Assembly: GCA_025330725.1 (NCBI GenBank)
Contig: JAIWND010000009.1
Coordinates: 434,001 to 498,000 of the forward strand
Length of the DNA stretch: 64,000 nt
DNA from: Chlamydoabsidia padenii
Lineage: Eukaryota > Mucoromycota > Mucoromycetes > Mucorales > Cunninghamellaceae
Reading direction: 5' to 3'
The first letter of the stretch is position 1. Each line of letters begins with the position of its first letter. Made by a program: the position numbers and the translations under genes. Below the pieces are notes generated by a model, which had not been told where the DNA came from, did no database searches, and saw only the letters and a program-made list of their open reading frames with translations. Below are positions 10,831 to 20,939 of this stretch, piece by piece.

Positions 10831-13010
10831 CTATAGTATGATCTTCTTCTTGCTTTTGAAGGAGGGTCCCCAAATCTTGACAGTAAAGTCCGCAGAGCCA
10901 CTTGCTAAAATAGGTTCAGTAGGATGGAAGTTGACAGAATAGACCCGATCAGTGTGTCCTTCCAATCGTTGCATAAGTTCAGATCGATCCTATAGATGAG
11001 TAAAAAGGTGATTAAGTAAAAATGTCGTAAAAAGGGGGGGGGCTGATCTATGTGTGTATATATATTACCTCGCCCACATTGTAGAGATAAACATATGGGT
11101 CAGCACTACCAGTAGCCAACAGGACACTTTTCTCCTCCTTTGGTTCGGCCAGTTCCGAAAGATAATCGTTGGGTATGGATGAGTAATCGTGGTCATTGTG
11201 ATCATTGTTTGTTGTGGTTGGTCGGCTACGGATTGAGGAATGGACTAGATGATATTTTTTCAAAATAAAATAAAAAAAGCGAAGGGAGGGAGGATTAGGA
11301 CTAGTATTACAGTACAATCATGCAAATGTCTACTTACATTCACTTCCGCAGTAAAATGAGCTTTTGATCGGCCAGTTTCTGTTGATAAAACCCTTCAAAG
11401 CATGGACTTGACGCAATTTGGACTTTGGTGGATCCATACCTCGGTCGTATACACGTAATACTAGTCAATCAATCGATGTAAGTATATTTTCCCCTTTTTC
11501 TATTTACTCTTCTTTTGCAACTTACAATTATCATAACTATTGACAGCCATGTATCGAGGTTCATCATAATCATCCACTATAATGATACAAAAAAAGAGTG
11601 AAGAGTCAGCCGTGTTTTGACAAAAGGCCTTTGTTAGTGATAATTACCTGCACGCCTTGATGCATCTGTCCTGCGTTTCCCAATGGAGATATGAGTGATT
11701 GGCATCTTTTCCTTATCATTTTCCTTTTCTGCAATACATTCCCCTATCAAAAAAGAGTGGTCAGTATATGACGATTCATCATATGATTTGTTATACTTAC
11801 TTGATCGCATATCCCACACTTTAAGCATTCCATTTGCATCGCCTGTAATCACATGAACTCCATCCCTTGAAGAGTATAGAGTGTTCACCATCGCGTCGTT
11901 CCGGATGACAATGGGAGAAGCATCTGTTCTTGTATCTACCATGGCCAGCACCTTGCGAGAAGTGCCATAATAAAACACAGAGTTTTCTATCACAATATAA
12001 ACCCATCTATAGTCAGTACCATTATTCCCAACAAATCATGCTGTTTTCTTCTAATACCAATAAAGTCCCATGCCACACATTGTACAAAGCCTTCAGTTTC
12101 ATAATTGGAGACCAACTTGCCAGTTTGTAAATCCCATGTTTTGCAGGTTTCATCATAAGAGCCAGATAGTAAGGTGTTGGAATCCGTCGTCCATGCCAAA
12201 TCAGATACGTTCAAAGTATGAGCTTTTAAGCACATGACCTAAAAAGAAGAACGTCAAGTTAGATAATGATCAATATGGAGTTGCTTGTTTTTACCTCCTT
12301 TTGGCTTTCTTTGAATTCCCATAACCTGACAGTCTTGTCAAAGGATCCTGTTGCCAAAAGCTCACCATTAGGAGAGAATTCCACACAATATACTGCACCC
12401 GTATGTCCCTACAATAACAATATCAAGTTCTAGTTATTTTCACATATATCCTTCAAAGCAAGTTTTTTTTTTTTTTCTTTTTGCTTCTATACCTTGAGGT
12501 CGTAGCGCATTTGGAATGCTTTACCATCGCGAGTATCATGATATCCACCTACTATAGTCAACCCATCTTGATTAAGTCCCCCATCCTATAATCAAGTCCT
12601 TTCTTTTTTAACTTACATGTTTGTAAAGAGTCAATATCACCACCAGCTTGTTGGACCGCCTTGGTGAGAATTTCTTGTGCTTTAATAATAACGCCGCTGT
12701 TCGTTGTCGTTGAGTTGATCGGATCCATCACAAAAGGCCCCGGTCGATAGTTCAGTCCACCTTGCGATATAGAGGCAGCATAACGAGCTGAGAGATCATA
12801 TATGCTTTTCTTTAATGCTATATTTTCCTTGTCCATTACATCCACCCGTTGTTTCAGTTGTTTGACTTCTTTCAAGAGTTTTTCGATTTGTTGATCTCTA
12901 TTGGAGGGTCCCAAGGAGGAAGAAGATGACGAGGCTGGTGAAGCGACTTGGGCTAAAGAGGCTAATACACCAACGGAAGACGCCTGTCGTTGAATAGGTA
13001 AACTATCCAT
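10831..13010 (-). CDS. WD40-repeat protein with N-terminal coiled coil, function unassigned
   Basis: Ten exons (12617-13010, 12493-12566, 12295-12408, 12058-12238, 11801-11986, 11648-11743, 11526-11576, 11338-11460, 11069-11244, 10831-10989) join in phase to 517 residues. The N-terminal 60 or so residues are Ser/Ala-rich, then a coiled coil ([20 protein letters not shown]). At least six WD repeats follow, with GH...WD signatures such as [47 protein letters not shown] and a last [20 protein letters not shown]. Conserved inter-blade blocks ([27 protein letters not shown]) suggest a specific widespread WD40 family rather than a generic propeller. I do not recognise its function. The exon 2 acceptor is ambiguous; the downstream AG (12567-12568) gives a 50-nt intron and the open frame. 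Confidence 0.8.
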
Positions 13011-13785
13011 GGCAAATATATATAAGAAGGAGGAGGGAGAGAGTGGTCGGATGTGTGGAGAGAGAAAAGAGAGAAAAAACAAGGAAAAAGGATTTAAATT
13101 GGTCGAGCGGGATTTCAATAATCGGATTGACTATGCTTGTTGCCCCATTTGCGATTTTCACTTTGGATACAGACAAAATGATACTTCCATACAGTTAACA
13201 AACAAAATACAACATAATGAATTAGAAGCTTCTCCTTTAACCTGTTAAATGTGTACAGAATGAACTACTAATGATCAGGACTTTTAGGACCATAGTTTAG
13301 GTTTACTAGAACCAGAAGCATTCTAAACATTATATCTTCCGTTTGCCCATGTCAAGAAAATAAACATTAGATTCAAGGTTGGAAAATCTTGATACAACTA
13401 ACTATATCCGTTGGATCAATGTTTTAGGTAAATCTCCCAATAAAAGAAAGAAAGAGAGAAAGAAAAAAGACCTAACAAGTAACACTTCTGATGTAACAGT
13501 TATCTATTACTTCTATCTTTATTACATAGGCATTAGGCAATGGATTGATCCGGAAAAATTACTGGTAGATATCGAAACTTGTTACAGGATCGACACGACG
13601 TACTTGTTACATGGTACCCCTGAAACCAAATTCAAATCCCGTTCTGTGGGGTGGCCCTTCTCTTCTCTATTTGGATTTGCATTAAATTACAAGACTGATA
13701 CTAGAATAGATATGATGATTCAATAATAAACAAAGACTGTATTCTATGATTCTTTATAAAATGTATATGATTAATGATGGGGGGT
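13011..13785. pseudogene. Upstream DNA of the WD40 gene plus a gene-like fragment (13380-13726, +)
   Basis: CGGGATTTCAATA lies at 13108-13120, about 100 bp upstream of the WD40 gene. Further right, two plus-strand blocks join in frame if a GTAAAT...ACATAG intron (13428-13530) is removed: TTNYIRWINVLG, then IRQWIDPEKLLVDIETC and onward to a stop at about 13726. No ATG opens the first block convincingly. I do not recognise it. It may be a remnant of a decayed gene or transposon, or a small gene missing its first exon. A motif copy in reverse orientation (TTCAAATCCCG, 13631-13641) falls inside it. Confidence 0.3.
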
Positions 13786-14163
13786 TTAACAGGGGCAATT
13801 CTCTGATAGGTGTGGTCCACGACAATGTATGCATTTCTTTTTAGTTGGGTTGGATATGGTCGAGTCCAAAGGGGAACTAGCAGAAAACAGGGTATAGTGA
13901 AGTGTGGTATTTAGATTGGGTCGAGGAAACGAACTGAGCACGGTGTTTTCAGTAACTTGTTCATAATACCTATACCCAGGATCGTACTGGTGCTGATCGC
14001 TATGGGTGGATGATTTGGTATAATGGTGGTTAACAGGACGATGGCTACTGGTGGAGAATAAATGCCGAGGAGTCAAGAGCGGCTTGATAAAAGAAGAACA
14101 ATGTCTGGGTGGTGACCGGGGCAAAGTGGCAAGGGTGGATACAAGTGGGAAGAATCGAGGCAT
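13786..14163 (-). CDS. Small probable mitochondrial protein with C-terminal zinc-knuckle-like motif
   Basis: A single exon codes for 125 residues. The first 45 residues have no acidic residue, many Arg/Ser/Leu, and end in RHLFSTSSHR, which resembles a mitochondrial presequence with an intermediate-peptidase site (R-x-x-F-S-T-S). The mature part is polar, with a DPGYRYYEQVTENTVLSSFPRP-like segment split by low-complexity sequence. The last 15 residues, CIHCRGPHLSENCPC, give C-X2-C-X3-H-X4-C, one residue shorter than a retroviral-type zinc knuckle (C-X2-C-X4-H-X4-C). I do not recognise a family. The reading frame, ATG and presequence together argue it is a real gene. Confidence 0.6.
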   Translation of the reverse strand: MPRFFPLVSTLATLPRSPPRHCSSFIKPLLTPRHLFSTSSHRPVNHHYTKSSTHSDQHQYDPGYRYYEQVTENTVLSSFPRPNLNTTLHYTLFSASSPLDSTISNPTKKKCIHCRGPHLSENCPC

Positions 14164-14433
14164 AATGGAACTGTTAAAAGAGAAAAAAGGAGAGAGAGAG
14201 GATCATGGCCGTTATATAATCAGCAACCTTCTTTTCCTTGTTTTAGATCAACATGCTCAGCAGATCAGAATGGAAGGAAGAAATGTGTCAAATGACTTTT
14301 CCGTTATGATTTCAGTGCACAGTACAACTGGTTTGCAAATATGACACATAATCGGAATGTTTCAAATTCCGCTTTTGATCATTTTCTGCATCACATACAT
14401 TGAACTTCCGACAGGCTTTGAAAGAACAAACCT
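14164..14433. promoter_or_regulatory. Upstream region of the small mitochondrial protein gene
   Basis: This contains a TATA-like GTTATATAAT at 14212-14221 and a variant of the recurrent motif (TTCAAATTCCGC, 14361-14372). No coding sequence was seen. Confidence 0.35.
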
Positions 14434-16055
14434 ATTGCAAACCCCGCATACCCTCACCTTGAATTTTGAGAGTGCTCTACTAGCTTAATGAACAAGCGGT
14501 GCTAATGACAAAAGTGACCATGAGCATTCCTTAGCCTACTTCCAACAAATTTTACATAATGTCCATTGCACCAAGTACCTTGTCTGAAGCAGCATAGCCT
14601 CAAGATCGTTTTAATCTGACTTATGTAAAAAAAAAAAAGTTGCAGAATGAAAATTGACACACAAGACAAAACTTATTTTCAGCACCCGCTTACTTTCGCC
14701 TTGAATCTTAAGAGAGCTCTAATGACTCAATGAACAAGTGATGCTCATGACAAAAGTGGCCATGAGCATTCCTTAGCCTACTTCCAACAAACTTTACATA
14801 ATGACCATTGTACCAAGTACCCTGTATGGAACAGTATAGCCTCAAGATCGTTTTAACCTGACTTTTGTAAAATCAAGTTGCAGAACGAAAATTGACACAC
14901 AAGACAAAACTTATTTCAACACCCGCTTACTTTCGCTTTGAATCTTAAGAGAGCTCTATTGTCTCGATGAACAAGTGATGCTAATGGTTAAAGTGGCGAT
15001 GTGGACATTATGGCCTATTTCCAACAAACTTTACATAATGACCATTGTACCAAGCACCCTGTATGGAACAGTATAGCCTCAAGATCGGTTTAACCTGACT
15101 TTTGTAAAATCAAGTTGCAGAACGAAAATTGACACACAAGACAAAACTTAATTCAAAACCCGCTTACCCTTACCTTGAATCTTATGAGAGCTTTGTTGCC
15201 TCAATGGAGGCTGTATAGCTCAATACAAATGACTTGGTGTATTGGTCATTATTTATACTTTGTTGGAAATAGGCTAAGGAATGCACATGGTTACTTTTGT
15301 CATTACCATCACTTGTTCATTGAGACAATAGAGCTCTCATAAGATTCAAGGCGAAAGTAAGCGGGTGTTGAAAATAAGTTTTGTCTTGTGTGTCAATTTT
15401 CATTCTGCAACTTTTTTTTTTTTTTTTTTTCAAAAATCAGGGTAAAACGATCTTGAGGCTATACTGTTCCATACAAGGGACTTGGTACGATGGTCATTAT
15501 GTAAACTTTGTTGGAAATAGGCTAAGGAATGCACATGGTTACTTTTGTCATTGCCATCACTTGTTCATTGAGACAATAGAGTTCTCTTAAGATTCAAGGC
15601 GCAAGTAAGCGGGTGTTGAAAATAAATTTTGTCTTTTGTGTCAATTTTCATTTTGCAACTTTTTTTTTCCAAAAATCAGGGTAAAACGATCTTGAGGCTA
15701 TACTGTTCCATACAGGGTACTTGGTACAATGGTCATTATGTAAAGTTTGTTGGAAATAGGCTATAATGTCCACATCGCCACTTTAACCATTAGCATCACT
15801 TGTTCATTGAGACAATAGAGCTCTCTTAAGATTCAAAGCGAAGGTAAGCGGGTGTTGAAATAAGTTTTGTCTTATGTGTCAATTTTCGTTCTGCAACTTG
15901 ATTTTACAAAAGTCAGGTTAAAACGATCTTGAGGCTATACTGTTCCATACAGGGTACTTGGCACAATGGTCATTATGTAAAGTTTGTTGGAAGTAGGCTA
16001 AGGAATGCTCATGGTCACTTTTGTTAGGCGAGAGTAAGCGGGTTTTGAACAAAAA
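14434..16055. repeat. Foldback array of about 240-bp units in opposed orientation
   Basis: A unit of about 240 bp occurs three times in forward orientation, then three to four times inverted. The anchor TAGCCTCAAGATCG starts at 14595, 14837 and 15074. Its complement CGATCTTGAGGCTA starts at 15448, 15687 and 15924. A partial unit at about 15205-15350 forms the turn-round. Each unit includes a GCGGGT(G/T)TTGAA segment, a GACACACAAGACAAAACTTA segment, a TTGTTGGAA(A/G)TAGGCTA segment and, in some copies, an A or T run. The outer ends are inverted relative to each other (AAACCCCGCATACCCTCACC at about 14436; the right end reads GGCGAGAGTAAGCGGGTTTT). No long open frame is present. It looks like a non-autonomous foldback element or small satellite. 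Confidence 0.85.
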
Positions 16056-16470
16056 ACATCATTGAGATGCATTCACAAAGAGCTGCAATCACTTTGATTC
16101 TCAGCAAGGAGAACCTCTGAGTGGTCGGGTTTTAAAATGTCTTTTTTCTTTTGGCTTTTGAAGATGAGTGTTCATTCATTTCAAGTTTGACCCAACTGAC
16201 GCAAGGGTTTGGGTGCTTGGTTTTTCAAGTCAATTTTGAATGCAGTTGATATTAGCATAGCATATGGTATTCAATTATATATCGATAAATGTGTTCCTGA
16301 TTTTTTATTTATAGATTAAGAGACCGACAGTTTCCTTTGTCGATACGACACATGCGTATAGGATATTTTAATGAAGGAATGTGAAAATGGAAGAGGTTCG
16401 TTTTATTAAAGTAAAAACAACAAAAAGTACTAATTTAAACTATACAATTTCTATCTATACACTACATCAT
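16056..16470. other. Intergenic DNA between the foldback array and UTP5
   Basis: A copy of the recurrent motif (CGGGTTTTAAAAT) lies at 16126-16138. No gene was seen. Confidence 0.4.
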
Positions 16471-16502
16471 TTATTCAGAGTCACTATCTTCACCAGAGAC
16501 CA

Positions 16503-16551
<49 letters not shown>

Positions 16552-18129
16552 AGTATCAAGATCATGGGTTTCGTCAAACACACAATATACTTACTTCTAA
16601 ACCATCCGAATCACTGTATCCAAAAGCATCATCGCCATCATCAATATCCATTGATTCGTCATCATCACTTTGATCCATTTGTTCAGCTTCGTCATCAGAT
16701 ACCTGTTCGACATAAATAGATCTTGGCTTTTCATCCTTGATCGTGTGTTGACTGAGAGAGCCCAACTTGTGTGTCCGAGCATCGATTTGTGTGTTGACAA
16801 TATCCAGACGACCATTCAGGCACATTAGTTTGGGAAGCACGCTGACCCGGGTATCCATAGCTTGATAAAAATTAGATAGTTTGCCAACCAGATCAGGCAC
16901 GGTCATTAGGTAAGCTGTATGTATTTGTAGTACAGGCTTGATCCAATCCATTATTTCTTGAGCGCGTATAGGTTTTTCTTGAAACTTGTCGATCAGTTGT
17001 AATAAAAGTGGTATCACATAGGCCGTGGGCAATCGTCGTACTGTTGTGATAATGATGTCAGGATTCCGTTGTCCTAAACATCCTTCCAAGAGTGCCGTAT
17101 CCTTTGAGTGAAGTGCTTGTACAAGTGCTGTTTGTAGTGATTGTGATGATGGTGTGGCGGTACCTGCCTTTGTTGGTTTCTTCTTTCTGGTTTTGCTGTC
17201 GGTCGATATAGTATTGTCGTCGTTTTCTTCGGCCATTTCCATTGCTTTCAGTTTTTGTTCGATGGTGAGATCTGTCGAGTTGGTTTCCGTGTCGTTTTCC
17301 ACCATGCTTGGGGCCTGAATTGTGTAGTCCGTGTTGCCAACCACTTTTACTTTGGATTCATCGTATAGTTTACTGGTCTTTTTCTACATGTAAACAAAAT
17401 ATATAGTCATGGTCAATCGATAGTTTGGTAGAATGCTATTGTTTATTCAGTTCTTACCAAATTGCTTGCTGCCAAAGAGGAGTCATCCATCAGATAATTG
17501 GTGACCAATTGTCGAGAGAGAGAGATTGTTTCCAAAATAGCACCTGATTCTTCATTGATATAAGGCTATACAGACGTATGCATGAGAGAGAAGTTAGCTT
17601 ATTGGACCTTATAATCATCTTCCCAAGTACTTACCACTACTTCAAACATGGGCTTGATAGAAGATCCACGAGCAATCATGACAGATCGACCATCATAGTC
17701 ACTAACAAACCTAGCAGAAAGGATGGGGATTCTTGTTTGATCGTCTTGACTGGCGACAACAGAGATGATTGTATCGGGAGATCGAGTCATAGCACCGCGC
17801 ATCATTTTACGTCGAGGAGGACCGTTTCGTACCGAGCCAGCTGCTGATGCATTTTGCCAGATCCCACAAGTACCATCTTCGGAGACTGCCAAGACAGAAG
17901 GTTCGATGGCGGAGAAATTGATATGTTGAGCATTGTCTTCCAAAGTCAGGGCCGTTATACTATTGGTGTTTGTGTTGTTTGTCTGTGTATCCCATACGTT
18001 GATATATCGATCGTCTTCAGCAAAAGAAACCAGAATGTCGTCTTGGTGAGAGAAGTTCATACCCACAACTGCGCTAGCATGTCCAGTATATTTCTAATAA
18101 CAATAATGTCAAGTTGGTCCCGCCTTTTT

Positions 18130-18160
<31 letters not shown>

Positions 18161-18966
18161 TCCCTTTTTTTATGTACTATCTTACCTTGATCACCTTCTT
18201 TTCTGCAATATCCCAAAGACTGATAGTATGACCGGCAGTGGCAAGTTTGGTTTCACTATGGCTTAGCTTGAGACGACGTACGTTTTTAGCATCGGCTTTC
18301 CATTTTCTATGTAAGTGATGCAAGAACGGGCGATCAAGTTAGTAATCCTTTGTCAAGACACTTTTATGTTAGACTTACCCAATTTCTTGTTCTTCTTCAA
18401 TGTTCCATTCCACAATATAGTTGTCTTCAGCAATAGAGTAACCTTTGGTGCCCGCCTTGTTCAGAATAAAGTCAGTGACAGGTTGTGTGTGGACGTTTTC
18501 AAGGCGTTTGACAATATCACCATGAGCGAGCGAATACATGACAATAGATCCAGATTGAGTCCCCAATATAACCACCTTGGAGAGATTGTTCGTTGCTCTC
18601 CGTTTTCGTGATTTGTTGTCGATCTAAATACAAGGCAAAAGACGATTACAGTTCATTGACTACTTTCTGACATTTGTCCTGTTTTTTTCATTGTCTTACC
18701 TGTCCCAGTTCACCATCGTCTCGAACATTCCCCCAAGATAAACAGGTAAATCGTTCCTTGTCGTCAGCAGTATAATCGTTGTTGACAGTTCCAGATCGTA
18801 CGTTGAAGATGCGGAGTCGGTGGCGATCCAGACCATGAGTCACCAATGCAAAGTGTTCTGCCGCCGCGCTATTATCGAATCCAGACAGTAGAATGCCTGA
18901 AGCTGAGCTAGCTGAGGTGATCGCTGCTGAAGTTTCAGGATTAGGTGCAAAGCTGGTTTTGCCCAT
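16471..18966 (-). CDS. UTP5/WDR43-like subunit of the small-subunit processome
   Basis: Seven exons (18700-18966, 18379-18623, 18186-18306, 17635-18093, 17458-17565, 16595-17383, 16471-16503) give 673 residues. WD-like blades come first (RIFNVRSG, GTQSGSIVMYSLAHGDIVKR, AGHTISLWDIAEKK, KYTGHASAVVGMNFS, YINVWDTQ). The second half has a Utp12-type helical domain (LQTALVQALHSKDTALLEGC, then RRLPTAYVIPLLLQLIDK and IKPVLQIHTAYLMTVPDL). The C-terminus is acidic (DDDESMDIDDGDD, SGEDSDSE). UTP5/WDR43 belongs to the t-UTP/UtpA complex that binds nascent pre-rRNA in the nucleolus. The last exon is only 33 nt, reached through an intron with a 43-nt T run just before its AG. Confidence 0.9.
16506..16548. 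repeat. 43-nt A run in the last UTP5 intron
   Basis: On the sense (minus) strand this is a T run directly before the AG acceptor of the 33-nt last exon. It acts as an extreme polypyrimidine tract and is likely to vary in length. Confidence 0.8.
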
Positions 18967-19015
18967 GGTGATATTTAATTGGAGAAGAAGAGGAAGAAGA
19001 AAGAAAGAAAGAAAG

Positions 19016-19050
<35 letters not shown>

Positions 19051-20105
19051 AGAGAGGGTAAGAAATTGAGGACTTTTTGAAATCCAGCCACCAACGAATC
19101 AGTCACACAGAAGCGGTAGATTCCCTCCTCCCCATTATACCTTGGTCTCATTTTTTGTTTTCACTGTTACATATCTTTGTTTCATTCCCTTTGTTTTTAA
19201 TTACATTTATTGAAATATTTACGTACAATAGTTAGTACTTTGAAGCGTCGTTGCCCAATCAGGGGATCGGCCGGGGCAAATGATTAAAAAGGCGGGTTTT
19301 GAAAATCTGGGTGAGATTCACCCAATCTCACCCTCGTTAGAAAACAAGGGAAAGAGTTAATCATTTGATCTGAACTTACAAGGTTATTTACACTAATATG
19401 TTGACCATAAGGTTTAAATTTGGGGTAAATCGTCTGGCTATTAAGACCTGCATTATATCTTTCAGAAGGCTCAGGCGTGCGGGGTTTCAAAATAATGAAC
19501 AACTTCAGTAATGGTAAAAAAGTTACAAAAAAACAGGATGCTTTTCTCTTGATTAAACATACTACAATCTTAATGTTACTGTCACTTGAGCTTAATATTG
19601 AGAAAAAGGGTTATAACCGGTTTTTCATCGGTTCAAGGAAGCAAGCGCCAATGTCCAAGCGTCAGATCGAAAAACTCGATGAGCCAATCTTAATTCCTTG
19701 TCAAAGCATTTTTGCATTTTGCATGAACGACAGTTTTGCCACCGCTCATCGAAGTCAAAAGTCATGAGGCTGGAGATAACTGACAATGGAAAGAAAAGTG
19801 GAAAGTAAGATTATCGATAAACTACACTTTTCTCTTTTAAAACATGTGGGTATGAATTGTTATATTATGCTGGTGATGATAGCTAAAGAGGATTTATCAT
19901 TCGAACATCAAGCAGCTCACATAACTAGCATTAGATTAAGTGAGCCATTCTATTGGTGAGAATTTAAATATCCGCTCGACGTGACCCCAATAATAATAAA
20001 AATGGCGCTGTGTGCTGTTTCTCCTTTTTCTTTCACTTTTTTTAAATAAAAAAAAAAAAGAAAATCTTCCCCCTTCTGACTCTCAGATTAACCTAGGCTT
20101 TAGTC
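18967..20105. other. Divergent intergenic region (UTP5 / BRWD-like) with an unexplained ORF
   Basis: Next to the UTP5 start is a GAAA-rich tract running into 32 consecutive A (about 19016-19047). Motif copies lie at 19293-19306 (CGGGTTTTGAAAAT) and 19480-19493 (CGGGGTTTCAAAAT). A plus-strand frame at about 19477-19767 ends with PILIPCQSIFAFCMNDSF and looks protein-like, but it has no recognised family and no obvious promoter. Just before the BRWD-like start is a short A run (20048-20060). Confidence 0.4.
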
Positions 20106-20902
20106 ATGGAACAAGGTAAACATAGACATTGGAAACAGGGTGTATTGAAGGGGGAAAGGTATAGGGATATGATGGGCAATCTTGGTGAATCTGTTATATA
20201 TAACGAAATACTAACCAACTCTTACGCGTTTATCTTCTCATGTTATACTCACCACACACCCTTCAATGATTGACCTATCTATAAAAAGAGGTAAGCTGAT
20301 CAAGTATAATCTTATGCTATAATGTTAACTTTTTAACTTTACACTGTTTTGTATTTACTAACACTTCCTCCCATCTCTTTCTAGCTTTATTATCTTATTG
20401 CCAAGTTCCTAGCGGCAGGTCCTTGCAAAGAATCGGCTCAAGTACTAGAACGGGAACTTGATCAACAACGACAGCTGCTACCTCATACAATGACATACGA
20501 TGGATCACAAGTTCCTTTAACGATGGAACACCTGGTATGTAATTATTGGTTTTGGTTTGGTTTGGTTTGTAGGATGCATCTTTACTAATGATTGATAATT
20601 GTTTTTTATCACACTCTTTATTAATAGAAAAAGAAATATCCTGACACAAACGGAAACTATCTCTTATCACTTCTGGAACACTTCCTTCACCATTACAAAA
20701 CAACCGGGGATCCTCAAACTTTGCGCGGCAATGCTTTGCGACATGGCGATGAATCTCTGTTAACGATGTTGTCTGCTTTTGTGCCTGAAAAACAGTATGA
20801 TAAGTCCAACTATCTCACCATGTCACGGAAAGAACTAGCAAATTTGTCTGTCCGTAAGTAGTAGGATGGCTGGGAATATGACACTATTTACTAACCTCTT
20901 TT

Positions 20903-20939
<37 letters not shown>

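Noticed and set aside
12567..12616. Acceptor at 12585-12586 for WD40 gene exon 2
   Set aside because: It would make a 32-nt intron and produce a stop at the junction; the AG 18 bases further on gives a 50-nt intron and an open frame.
14434..16055. CRISPR-like array
   Set aside because: Units are about 240 bp, contiguous without unique spacers, in opposed orientation, in a eukaryotic genome.
16506..16548. Poly(A) tail of a retrotransposed copy
   Set aside because: It lies inside an intron as a sense-strand T run next to the acceptor, with no upstream element body or target duplication.
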